Program-made: the position numbers and the translations under genes
Assembly (NCBI GenBank): GCA_963843275.1
Contig: CAWJJM010000010.1
Location: 555,234-619,233 of the forward strand
Direction: 5' to 3'
Source of the DNA: CAWJJM01 sp963843275
GTDB lineage: Bacteria > Acidobacteriota > Thermoanaerobaculia > Multivoradales > JBCCEF01
Length of the DNA: 64,000 bases
Shown: piece after piece, positions 12,769-20,848 of the stretch
Position numbering within the stretch: position 1 is the stretch's first letter
Layout: each line of letters begins with the position of its first letter
The notes under the pieces: model-generated
The model's input: only the letters and a program-made list of their open reading frames with translations
Told to the model about the DNA's origin: nothing
Databases searched by the model: none

Positions 12769-13896
12769 TCAACACCCCATCGCCGCGACCGCTCGGTCGA
12801 GATCGTCCACGTCGTTGTAGAAGTGCGGCGACAGGCGGACCCGGCCCCCGCGCTCCGCCACCACGACGCCATCCTCCGCCGCCCGCTCCACCAGCTCGTG
12901 CGCGCCGTGGCGGGCCGAGCGCACGCTGACGATGCCGGAGCGCTCCGTCGGCCGGCGCGGGCTGTCCACCGCGAGCCCGGCCGCGGCGAGGCCCTCCGCC
13001 AGCCGGTCGGCCGCCCACAGCACCCGCCGCTCCACCTCCGCGGGACCGACCGCGAGCAGGATCTCGAGCGCCGCGCCGAGCGCGTCGATCCCGTACACGT
13101 TGAGGGTGCCGCACTCCCAGGCCAGGGCGCCGTCGTTGAAGTCGAGCTCGAGGTGGTCCCACTCGAACATCCGGCGCACCGAGCGCGCCCCCGCCCGGGG
13201 CGGCCGCAGGCGCTCGAGCGCGGTGGGCGCCAGGTACAGCACCGCCAGCCCCTCGGGGCCGAGCAGCCACTTCTGGGTTCCCGCCGCCACCACGTCCACC
13301 GGCAGCGCCGCGACGTCGAGCGCCAACCCGCCCAGGCCCTGGATGGCGTCGACCACGAAGAGCACCCCGCGCTCGCGGCAGGCGGCCCCGAGCCGGGCGA
13401 GATCGGAGCGGAAACCGCTGGCGTACTGCACCCACGAAAGCGCCAGCACCCGGGTGCGTCCGTCGACCCGGGCGAGGAGATCCTCGGCGGGCACCCGACC
13501 GTCGCGCTCGGCGACCGTGCGCAGCTCGACACCACGCCGCCCCAGGTTCATCCACGGATAGAGGTTCGCGGGGTACTCGCAGGCGGCGGTGACGACGTTG
13601 TCGCCGGCCTGCCAGGGCAGCCCTTCGGCCACCATCGAGAGGGCGGCGGCGGTGTTCTCGGTGAAGGCCACCGCGGCCGGGTCGGGGGCGCCGATCAGGC
13701 GCGCCACCAGCTGCCGCACCTCGCCCACCCGGGCGTTGCGTTGCGGCCAGCGGCGGTCCCCGGTCGCCGCCACCGTCGCCGCCAGGTCCGACATCCGCTC
13801 GGCCGCCGGCCAGGGCAGGGGGGCGAGGGCGGCGTGGTTGAGATAGGCGTAGTGCCGGGTGACGGGGAACAACGCATTCCGGTCGGCGAGATCCAT
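12769..13896 (-). CDS. Class V aminotransferase (cysteine desulfurase-like fold)
   Basis: PLP enzyme of 375 residues. The fold is shown by FTENTAAALSMVAEGLPW, CEYPANLYPW, the aspartate loop FVVDAIQGLGGLALDV and the Schiff-base lysine in AAGTQKWLLGPEGLAVLYLA. The C-terminus has SPHFYNDVDDLDRAV. It resembles the stand-alone class V group annotated as cysteine desulfurase-like or isopenicillin epimerase-like rather than SufS or NifS, because the usual catalytic-cysteine loop is not evident. Start is the ATG at 13896 (MDLADRNALFPVTRHYAYLN); a longer frame to 13938 has no better start. It is divergent from the gene at 14001. Substrate unknown. Confidence 0.85.
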   Translation of the reverse strand: MDLADRNALFPVTRHYAYLNHAALAPLPWPAAERMSDLAATVAATGDRRWPQRNARVGEVRQLVARLIGAPDPAAVAFTENTAAALSMVAEGLPWQAGDNVVTAACEYPANLYPWMNLGRRGVELRTVAERDGRVPAEDLLARVDGRTRVLALSWVQYASGFRSDLARLGAACRERGVLFVVDAIQGLGGLALDVAALPVDVVAAGTQKWLLGPEGLAVLYLAPTALERLRPPRAGARSVRRMFEWDHLELDFNDGALAWECGTLNVYGIDALGAALEILLAVGPAEVERRVLWAADRLAEGLAAAGLAVDSPRRPTERSGIVSVRSARHGAHELVERAAEDGVVVAERGGRVRLSPHFYNDVDDLDRAVAAMGC

Positions 13897-13954
13897 GGGG
13901 TGCGACGGATTGTAGCCCGGCGCGCGGCGCAGGGCCACGGCGGCCCGACCGGGG

Positions 13955-13960
13955 TAGAGT
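13955..13960 (+). promoter_or_regulatory. Possible -10 element (TAGAGT)
   Basis: TAGAGT 40 bases upstream of the ATG at 14001, in the 104-base gap between divergent genes. The same TAGANT hexamer recurs before other plus-strand starts in this window. No -35 was identified. Confidence 0.3.
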
Positions 13961-14000
13961 CGCCTCCCGGAACCCGCCCCGCCGTGCCCCTCACCCCACC

Positions 14001-15059
14001 ATGAGCCCCCAATCCGCAGACCGCCGCTGGCGGCGGACGGCGGCGTGGGCCGGCAAGGCGGCGCTGCTCGCGTTCGCCGCCTGGCTGGTGCTGCACCTGC
14101 TCTCGGGGCTCGCCTGGCGCGACGTCGCCCAGCGGCTGGCGACCGCCGACCGCGCCTGGCTGGGAACCGCGGTCGCCGCGCTGGTGGTGCGCTTCGTCGT
14201 CTGGGATCAGCGGTGGCGCGAGGCGCTGCGCCGCGCCGGCCCGCTGCCGCGGCGGTGGATCTCGCTCAGCGCCCTGCTCGCCGCCGCCGCCGCCAACACC
14301 ATCACCCCGACCGTGCGGGTGGTCGGCGGCGTGCTGCGCGGGCGCTGGATCGCCCGCGCCACGGGCGAGCCGATCGGCCGCGCCTACGGCAGCGTGCTGT
14401 TCGACCAGCTCGCCCACCAGGTGGTGATGACCGGCGTCACGGTGGTGGCGGTGATCGCCGCCGCCGTCGCGGTGGGCCGCGCCGGACTCGCCCTGCTCCT
14501 GACCGCGGTCGCGCTCGCCGCCACCGCGGCGGGGGTCGTGTGGCTGCGGCGGCGCGCCGGGAACCGCCGTACCCTGCTGCGCCGCCTGGCCGGCTCGCTG
14601 CTGCGCCGGGGGAGCGAGGGGGGGCGCCTGCACCGGGTGCTGGCGCACGGGCGCGAAGCCCTCGACGTGGTGGTGCGCCTGCTCGGCGACCCCGGCCTGC
14701 GCTGGCGCGCCCTGCTGCTGGGCACGCTCTTCTTCGTCGTCAACGCCGGCGCGCAGTGGCTGGTGTTCGTCGCCCTCGGGTCGCCGGTGGACCCCCGGGT
14801 GGTGCTGGCGGTGGTGGCCCTGGGCACCGCGGCCGGGATCCTGATGGGCACGCCGGGCGGGCTCGGGGCGGCGGAGGCGGCGATGATCGCCGGCTTCACC
14901 GCGTTCGGGGTCGACCGGCTGGAGGCCACCGCCGCGGCGCTGCTCTACCGCACCCTCCACTACCTGGTGGTGCTCGGCCTCGGCCTGCCCTGCCTGGCGT
15001 GGTGGGAGCTGGCGCCGGAGCGGCGGCCGCCGGGCGCGCCGCCCCCGCAGGCTGGGTAG
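14001..15059 (+). CDS. YbhN/UPF0104-type membrane protein (LPG synthase TM-like flippase domain)
   Basis: Integral membrane protein of 352 residues with about eight hydrophobic segments (for example LLAFAAWLVLHLLSGLAW, VVMTGVTVVAVIAAAVAVG, FFVVNAGAQWLVFVALG). The conserved segment GTAAGILMGTPGGLGAAEAA is the hallmark of the lysylphosphatidylglycerol-synthase TM region family (PF03706). Members without the catalytic C-terminal domain are putative lipid or polyprenol flippases; the lipid moved is unknown. It ends 10 bases before the next gene and may be co-transcribed with it. The start is the ATG at 14001, with no obvious Shine-Dalgarno. Confidence 0.85.
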   Translation: MSPQSADRRWRRTAAWAGKAALLAFAAWLVLHLLSGLAWRDVAQRLATADRAWLGTAVAALVVRFVVWDQRWREALRRAGPLPRRWISLSALLAAAAANTITPTVRVVGGVLRGRWIARATGEPIGRAYGSVLFDQLAHQVVMTGVTVVAVIAAAVAVGRAGLALLLTAVALAATAAGVVWLRRRAGNRRTLLRRLAGSLLRRGSEGGRLHRVLAHGREALDVVVRLLGDPGLRWRALLLGTLFFVVNAGAQWLVFVALGSPVDPRVVLAVVALGTAAGILMGTPGGLGAAEAAMIAGFTAFGVDRLEATAAALLYRTLHYLVVLGLGLPCLAWWELAPERRPPGAPPPQAG

Positions 15060-15062
15060 ACT
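15057..15062 (+). promoter_or_regulatory. Possible -10 element giving a leaderless transcript
   Basis: TAGACT overlaps the stop codon of the preceding gene and ends 7 bases before the ATG at 15070. If used, transcription would begin at or beside the start codon. No Shine-Dalgarno is visible there. Confidence 0.3.
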
Positions 15063-15069
15063 GCGCCCC

Positions 15070-18045
15070 ATGCCCGCCGCGTCCCGCCGCCGCGTTCTCC
15101 TCGCCGGCGTCCTGGCGGCGGCCCTGCTGGTGCCCGCCGTCCGCGCGCCCGCGCAGGGCGACGCCGAGCACGCGGTCCAGGGCCCGCGGACCGACTGGCG
15201 CGTCCTGACCACCCCGCACTTCCGGGTCCACTACCCGCGCGCCAGCGAGGCGTGGACGCGGCACGTGGCGGCGCGGCTCGAGTCGATCCGCGAGCGGGTG
15301 GCGGCCGAGGTCGGCTACGCCCCTCCCGAGACCGTCGACGTGGTGGTGTCCGACCCGGTGGCCGAGACCAACGGCTTCGCGCTGCCGATCCTCGGCTGGC
15401 CGCGGCTGGTCCTGTGGACGCGCCCCCCCGGCGCCGCCTCGGTGCTCGGCCACTACCGCGACTGGGCGGAGCTGCTGGCGGTGCACGAGGAGACCCACCT
15501 CGTCCACCTGCTGCGCCCGTCGCGCAACCCCTGGCGCCGCGCCCTCGGCAGGCTCGTTCCGGTGGCGCCGATCGCCCGTGCCGCGCCGCGCTGGGTGAGC
15601 GAGGGCTACGCCACCCTGATCGAGGGCCGCCTGACCGGCGCCGGCCGCCCGGGCAGCGACCTGCGCGCCGCGGTGCTGCGCCGCTGGGCGATGGCGGGAC
15701 GCCTGCCGACCTACGGCGCCCTGGCCGCGGACCGCGACGACTACCTGGGGATGTCGATGGCCTACCTGGCGGGCTCCGCCTACCTCGCCTGGCTGGAGGA
15801 GCGGGCCGGCGAGGGCAGCCTGCGGCACCTGTGGGCCCGGATGACCGCGCGGCGGCGGCGCGACTTCGCCACCGCCTTCCGCGGGGTGTTCGGCGAGGCG
15901 CCCGACGTCCTCTACGCCCGCTTCACCGCCGAGCTGACCTGGCGCGCCGTCGAGGCCGAGAGGCGGATCGCCGCCGCCGGGCCCGACGGCGGTTGGGCGG
16001 AGGGCGAGCCGTGGGCGGACCTCGACTGGGACGCCGGCGCGCCCGCGCTGTCGCCGGACGGGGAGCGCCTCGCCGTCGCGCTGCGCCACCGCGACGACCC
16101 CTCCGAGCTGGTGATCTTCGCCACCGCCGTCGACGCGGAGGAGGTCGCCGAGCTCGGGCGCGAGCGTGAGCGCCTGCTGGCGGCGGATCCCGAGGACGTG
16201 GCGCCGGTGGAGACGGGCCCGCCGCCCCACGAGCGGCTGGAGGTCCTGCCCGAGCTCGACGGCGTCCCGGCCACCTCGCCCCGCTGGCTGCCCGACGGCC
16301 GGCTGCTGGTGGTGCGCGAGATGCCCGATGCCGCGGGGTTCCTCCACCCCGACCTGTTCGTCTGGGCGCCGCAGGAGGGACGGCTCGACCGCATCACCCG
16401 CGGCGCCGACCTCGACGCTCCCGATCCGGCCCCCGGCGGCGACTGGGCGGTGGCGGTGCGCAGCCGCGACGGGACCACGCAGCTGGTGCGGGTGGACCTC
16501 GCCACCGGCGCCGTCGCCGCGCTCACCCCGCCGGCGGTGACGACCGTGGTCGACCATCCGCGCCTCGACGCGGACGGCCGCCGCCTCGTCTATGCCCGCC
16601 ACGCCGCCGGCGACCGCTGGGCGCTGGTGGTCCGCGACCTCGCCGACGGCAGCGAGGAGGAGCTGCCGGCGCCTCCGGGGGCGACCCTGGCGTCCCCGGC
16701 GTGGGGCCGCGGCGCGACGGCGGGGACGGTCTTCGCGACCGCGGGCCGGGACGGCTTCGTCGACGTGGTGGCGTGGACGCCGTGGCCGGACGGCTGGTCG
16801 CGGCGCCGGCTCACCCGCAGCCGCGGCGCCGCGCTCGCCCCCGAACCGGGCGCCGGCGAGCTGTTCTTCCTGTCGCTCGGGCCCGACGGCCTGGACCTGC
16901 GCCGTCTCGACCTGCCGGCCGCCGGGGCAGCGGCGCCCGCCGCCGCGACGCGGGCTGCCGTGGACGAGCTGGCCGACCTGGCCCCTGTGGTGACTCCCCC
17001 GGAAGGTGCGCCACCCGCACCGTTCGCGGTGGCCGACGTGGGCCCCGGCCACGCCGCCGGCCTGGGTCGCCAGGAGCTGCTGCCGCTGGTCGGCGGGGCC
17101 GTCGGACCGGCGGGCGACCGTTTCGCGGTCGGGCTCCGCGGCGGCGACCTCCTCGGCCGGCTGGACTGGGTCGTCGGCGGCTGCGTGGGTGGCTCCACCG
17201 CCCGCGGCGGCTCGGCGGCCGCCACCTGGCGCGGACCGACGCCCGGACCGCCGCTCGCCCTCACGCTGCAGCTCTTCGAGCGGCGCGAGCTGCCGTCGCG
17301 CCAGCCCGAGACGGTGCCCGGCCTGGGCACCGCCCTCGACGTGACCCGCGCCGGCGCCGAGCTCGCGGCGGCGTGGCAGCGCGAGCGGGCGAGCGGCGAC
17401 CTGCGGCTCGGTGGCGGCCTCTACGCGGGCACCGCGGAGCCCCGGGCTCCTCAGGCCGGCGGCCGGCGCGGCGAGCGCTCGCTCTTCGCCGAGGCCGGTT
17501 GGCAGCCCTGGGCGGGACGCGGCGACCGGTGGGCGGGCCTCGACCTGGCCCTGCGGGGCGACGCCGGAGAGAGCGGTGGCGACGGCTGGAGCCGTCTGCG
17601 CGGCCGGCTGGGGGTCGAGGTCGGCGCCGGGGACTCGTCGCTCGGGCTCACCTGGTCGGGCGGCCGGCTCGACGGCGCCGACGCCCCGGCCTGGCAGCGC
17701 TTCCAGCTCGGGGGCGTGGCGAGCGGCCTGCTGCCGTCGACGGTCGCCGCGCCCCGGGTGTGGATGCCGGCCCTGCCCGCCGGCACGCTGCGCGGCGACC
17801 GCTTCGGCGCCCTGCGCGCCGACCTCGATCTGGCCTGGTTGCCGGTGCCGCTGTTCTGGGCGCGCTACGACTTCGCCGGCGCCGCCCCCCTGGAGGTCGG
17901 CGGCGTCGAGATCGCGCGCCGGGTCGGGCCGGTGCCGCTGGTGCGGCTGCCCGAGGTCGCGCTGACCGTCGGCCTGGCGCGGATCCTCGACCCGCCGTTC
18001 CGCGGCGACACCACCTGGTGGCTCGGCCTCGCCTGGTCGCCCTGA
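15070..18045 (+). CDS. Secreted gluzincin-type metalloprotease with TolB-like propeller and C-terminal beta-rich domain
   Basis: 991-residue exported protein. Signal peptide 1-29 (LLAGVLAAALLVPAVRAPAQ). Peptidase-MA-like domain with zinc motif HEETH at 139-143 and a downstream glutamate in WVSEGYATLIEG (E178), a gluzincin layout. Residues of about 330-640 hold propeller blades (PALSPDGERLAVALRHRDDP, ATSPRWLPDGRLLVVRE, HPRLDADGRRLVYARHAAGD). The C-terminal third alternates short polar and hydrophobic strands and ends in an aromatic residue, WWLGLAWSP, as outer-membrane barrels do. Predicted location is periplasm or outer membrane. Similar proteins are known as hypothetical TolB-like proteins; the substrate is unknown. 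Confidence 0.75.
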   Translation: MPAASRRRVLLAGVLAAALLVPAVRAPAQGDAEHAVQGPRTDWRVLTTPHFRVHYPRASEAWTRHVAARLESIRERVAAEVGYAPPETVDVVVSDPVAETNGFALPILGWPRLVLWTRPPGAASVLGHYRDWAELLAVHEETHLVHLLRPSRNPWRRALGRLVPVAPIARAAPRWVSEGYATLIEGRLTGAGRPGSDLRAAVLRRWAMAGRLPTYGALAADRDDYLGMSMAYLAGSAYLAWLEERAGEGSLRHLWARMTARRRRDFATAFRGVFGEAPDVLYARFTAELTWRAVEAERRIAAAGPDGGWAEGEPWADLDWDAGAPALSPDGERLAVALRHRDDPSELVIFATAVDAEEVAELGRERERLLAADPEDVAPVETGPPPHERLEVLPELDGVPATSPRWLPDGRLLVVREMPDAAGFLHPDLFVWAPQEGRLDRITRGADLDAPDPAPGGDWAVAVRSRDGTTQLVRVDLATGAVAALTPPAVTTVVDHPRLDADGRRLVYARHAAGDRWALVVRDLADGSEEELPAPPGATLASPAWGRGATAGTVFATAGRDGFVDVVAWTPWPDGWSRRRLTRSRGAALAPEPGAGELFFLSLGPDGLDLRRLDLPAAGAAAPAAATRAAVDELADLAPVVTPPEGAPPAPFAVADVGPGHAAGLGRQELLPLVGGAVGPAGDRFAVGLRGGDLLGRLDWVVGGCVGGSTARGGSAAATWRGPTPGPPLALTLQLFERRELPSRQPETVPGLGTALDVTRAGAELAAAWQRERASGDLRLGGGLYAGTAEPRAPQAGGRRGERSLFAEAGWQPWAGRGDRWAGLDLALRGDAGESGGDGWSRLRGRLGVEVGAGDSSLGLTWSGGRLDGADAPAWQRFQLGGVASGLLPSTVAAPRVWMPALPAGTLRGDRFGALRADLDLAWLPVPLFWARYDFAGAAPLEVGGVEIARRVGPVPLVRLPEVALTVGLARILDPPFRGDTTWWLGLAWSP

Positions 18046-18108
18046 CCGTCCGGCGGAGAGCCCCCTCCCGAGGTGCCTGCGGCGCTGGACCCTCCGGGCC
18101 CGGAAGTG

Positions 18109-18114
18109 TAGAGT
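18109..18114 (+). promoter_or_regulatory. Possible -10 element (TAGAGT)
   Basis: TAGAGT 18 bases upstream of the ATG at 18133, in the 87-base gap after the metalloprotease gene. It is the same hexamer as at 13955 and 26823. Confidence 0.3.
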
Positions 18115-18132
18115 CCTGGCCGGTTTTCTCCG

Positions 18133-20568
18133 ATGCCCAGCCCCCCCGACGCAACCGCTTCACCGGGTCCCTCGCCGTCCGAGGACTGGTTCCGGACTCT
18201 CGCCGAGACCACCGCCGTCGCCATCCTGGTGGCCGACGGCGAGCGCTTCCTCTACGCCAACCCGGCGGCCGAGCGGATCCTCGGGCGGTCGGCGGCGGAC
18301 CTGCTCACCCGGTCGCCGATCGACCTGGTGCACCCGGACGAGCGCGCCGACGCCGCGTCGCGGCTGCACCAGCGCCTGCGCGGCGAGCGCCCCCGCGAGT
18401 GCTTCGACGTGCGCTTCGCGCGGCCCGACGGCACCTACCGCTGCGTCCACCTGTGCACCAGCCGCATCGACCTCCCCGACCGGTCGGCGGTGCTGGCCAG
18501 CGGGGTCGACGTCAGCGAGCAGCGCGAGGCGGACTTCGCGCTGCGCGACAGCCGCGAGCGGGTCCGCCTGGCGCAGCAGGCGGCGCGCTACATCACCTGG
18601 GAATGGAACCTCGACACCGACGAGCTGACCATCGACGACACGGTGCAGGAGGTGTTCGGGATCTCGGCCGCGGCGGCCGGGCGCTCCGGCGGCGAGTTCC
18701 TGGCCCGGGTGCACCCCGACAGCCAGGTGGAGTTCCGCCGCGCGCTGGCACGGGTGCGCGACGGCGACGGCCGGATGGAGGCCGAGATCCGCGTCGTGCT
18801 CCCCGGCGGCCGGGTCATCTGGCTCGCCGAGCGGGGACGCCGGATCCCCGGCCGCGACGGGGTGGCGCGCGTGGTGGGGGTGGCCACCGACATCAGCGAG
18901 CGCAAGCGCGCCGAGGCCGAGCTGCAGCACGAGAAGGAGCGCGCCCAGATCACCCTCGCCTCGATCGGCGACGGCGTCATCCGGACGGACGCGGAGGGCA
19001 GGATCGACTACATGAACCCGGTGGCCGAGCGGCTGGTGGGCTGCTCGCTGGCCGAGGCGCTGGGGCGGCCGGTCGACGCCGTCTACCGGGTGGTCGACGA
19101 GACCACCGCCCGGCCGCTCGCGGACCCGGTGGCGCTGTGCCTGGAGCAGCGCCGGGTGGTGGAGCTGTCCGAGCACGGCCGGCTGGGCAGCCGCGACGGC
19201 CAGGAGTTCACCGTCGAGGCCTCGGCGGCGCCGCTGCTCGACCGCGAGGGCGACCTGACCGGCGCCGTGCTGGTGTTCCGCGACGTCACCCGGCTGCGCG
19301 GCATGGAGCAGGAGGTCTCCTACCTCGCCAGCCACGACGCGCTGACCGGCCTGCTCAACCGCCGCGAGCTGGAGCGCCGCCTGGAACGGCTGCTGCCCGC
19401 CGCCGGCTCGCGCGGCGCCCTGGTCCACCTCGACCTCGACGAGCTCAAGGTGATCAACGACACCTGCGGCCACACCGCCGGCGACGAGCTGCTGCGCGGG
19501 GTGGCGGCGGTGCTCGCGGAGACGGCCGGCAAGCGGGGCGTGGTGGCGCGGCTCGGGGGCGACGAGTTCGCGGTGCTGTTTCCCGACCTGACCCCGGCCG
19601 AGGCCCGGCTCGCCGCCGAGGAGCTGCGGGCGGCGGTGGCCGACCACCGCTTTGTGTGGAACGGCAACCCCTTCGACGTGCGGGCGAGCGTCGGCCTGGT
19701 GCACTTCGCCGGCACCGGGGAGGGACTGGCCCCGGTGATGACCGCCGCCGACGCCGCTTGCTGGATGGCCAAGGAGGCGGGGCGCGACCGGGTGCACGAG
19801 TACCAGGCCGACGACCGCGCGGTGGCGCGCCGCCACGGCGAGATGCAGTGGGTGCAGCGCATCCACAGCGCCTTCGAGGAGGACCGCTTCTGCCTCTACC
19901 GCCAGTCCATCCGGCCGCTCGACGGCAAAGGGCCGGAGATGCACGAGGTGCTGATCCGCATGCGGAACCGGGACGGCGAGGTGATCCCGCCGGGCTCGTT
20001 CATCCCCGCCGCCGAGCGCTACCACCTGATCCCGGCGATCGACCGCTGGGTGGTGCGCACCGCCATCGGCACGTTGGCGCGACGGGCCCCCGCCGACGGG
20101 GGCCGCTTCACCCTCAACGTCTCCGGGCAGTCGCTGGGCGACGAGACCTTCCTCGACGACGTCATCGCGGCGCTCGAGGAGCACGGCCTGGACCCGGGCC
20201 GCCTGTGCCTGGAGATCACCGAGACCGCGGCGGTGGCCCACCTCACCCGGGCGCACCGCTTCATGGCCGTGCTGCGCGCCCTGGGCTGCCGTTTCGTGCT
20301 CGACGACTTCGGCAGCGGCATGGCCTCGTTCGCGTACCTGAAGAACCTGCCGGTCGACTACCTGAAGATCTCCAGCCAGTTCGTCCGCGGCGTCGAGTCG
20401 AGCGACCTGCAGCGCGCCCTGGTCACCTCGATCCACCAGATCGGCGACCTGCTGCAGATGGGCACCATCGCCGAAGGCGTCGAGAACGCCGAGGCCCTCG
20501 CCTGCCTCGAGGAGATCGGCGTCCACTTTGCGCAGGGGTACCACCTCCACCGCCCCGAACCCCTCTGA
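18133..20568 (+). CDS. PAS-PAS-PAS-GGDEF-EAL cyclic-di-GMP signalling protein
   Basis: 811 residues with no transmembrane helix. PAS at about 15-125 (AILVADGERFLYANPAAERI), a second at about 140-260 (YITWEWNLDTDELTIDDTVQ), a third at about 275-390 (GDGVIRTDAEGRIDYMNPVA). The GGDEF domain keeps the active motif RLGGDEFAVLF near 475. The EAL domain from about 565 has EVLIR (fits ExLxR) near 604, LEITETAAV, DDFGSGMASFAYLKNLPVDY and GTIAEGVENAEAL, so cyclase and phosphodiesterase residues are both kept. It probably adjusts c-di-GMP in response to a cytosolic cue. Its stop codon lies inside the 125-bp hairpin repeat at 20566. Confidence 0.93.
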   Translation: MPSPPDATASPGPSPSEDWFRTLAETTAVAILVADGERFLYANPAAERILGRSAADLLTRSPIDLVHPDERADAASRLHQRLRGERPRECFDVRFARPDGTYRCVHLCTSRIDLPDRSAVLASGVDVSEQREADFALRDSRERVRLAQQAARYITWEWNLDTDELTIDDTVQEVFGISAAAAGRSGGEFLARVHPDSQVEFRRALARVRDGDGRMEAEIRVVLPGGRVIWLAERGRRIPGRDGVARVVGVATDISERKRAEAELQHEKERAQITLASIGDGVIRTDAEGRIDYMNPVAERLVGCSLAEALGRPVDAVYRVVDETTARPLADPVALCLEQRRVVELSEHGRLGSRDGQEFTVEASAAPLLDREGDLTGAVLVFRDVTRLRGMEQEVSYLASHDALTGLLNRRELERRLERLLPAAGSRGALVHLDLDELKVINDTCGHTAGDELLRGVAAVLAETAGKRGVVARLGGDEFAVLFPDLTPAEARLAAEELRAAVADHRFVWNGNPFDVRASVGLVHFAGTGEGLAPVMTAADAACWMAKEAGRDRVHEYQADDRAVARRHGEMQWVQRIHSAFEEDRFCLYRQSIRPLDGKGPEMHEVLIRMRNRDGEVIPPGSFIPAAERYHLIPAIDRWVVRTAIGTLARRAPADGGRFTLNVSGQSLGDETFLDDVIAALEEHGLDPGRLCLEITETAAVAHLTRAHRFMAVLRALGCRFVLDDFGSGMASFAYLKNLPVDYLKISSQFVRGVESSDLQRALVTSIHQIGDLLQMGTIAEGVENAEALACLEEIGVHFAQGYHLHRPEPL

Positions 20569-20690
20569 GAGCGCGGATGCGGGCGCGTCTGCGGCGTCGC
20601 TGCTCGCTCGGGCTCCCTGCGGCGACCTGATGGTCGCCTCAGTCGCCCTCCCGCGCGCTCCTTGCATCCACCCCCGCCTCCGCGCTCTCA
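20566..20690. repeat. 125-bp hairpin repeat, copy 1 (overlaps the GGDEF-EAL stop codon)
   Basis: Outer 12-bp perfect arms TGAGAGCGCGGA (20566-20577) and TCCGCGCTCTCA (20679-20690). Inner hairpin GGCGACC-TGAT-GGTCGCC at 20621-20638. The segments between are close to copy 2 at 53596-53720 (38 of 43 bases on the left, 34 of 40 on the right). Both stems differ from copy 2 but remain perfectly paired. It probably forms an RNA terminator or processing hairpin, or a mobile palindromic element. Confidence 0.75.
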
Positions 20691-20848
20691 GGCCGGGGGC
20701 GGCTCCGCTCGGTCGCCTGCGGCGCCCGTCGCTCCTTACCCCGGCGGCCCGAAGTGGGCAGGGCGACGGCAGAAACGACTCGCGCGGTCGCGGGCGGGCG
20801 CCGGAGGCCGGCGGCCTCGCGGCGTCGCCGGGGGCGACCTCTCGGAGG
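20691..20848. other. Intergenic between convergent genes
   Basis: GC-rich spacer between the hairpin repeat and the pckA stop. A weaker stem GCCGGGG...CCCCGGC (about 20692-20750) follows the repeat. I see no gene here. Confidence 0.5.

Noticed and set aside
12511..14004. Plus-strand open frame of 497 residues opposite the aminotransferase gene
   Set aside because: Low-complexity antisense translation. The minus strand encodes a complete PLP enzyme.
16701..20630. Plus-strand open frame of 1309 residues
   Set aside because: Arginine/proline/glycine-rich shadow of the metalloprotease and GGDEF-EAL genes, which carry recognisable domains in other frames.
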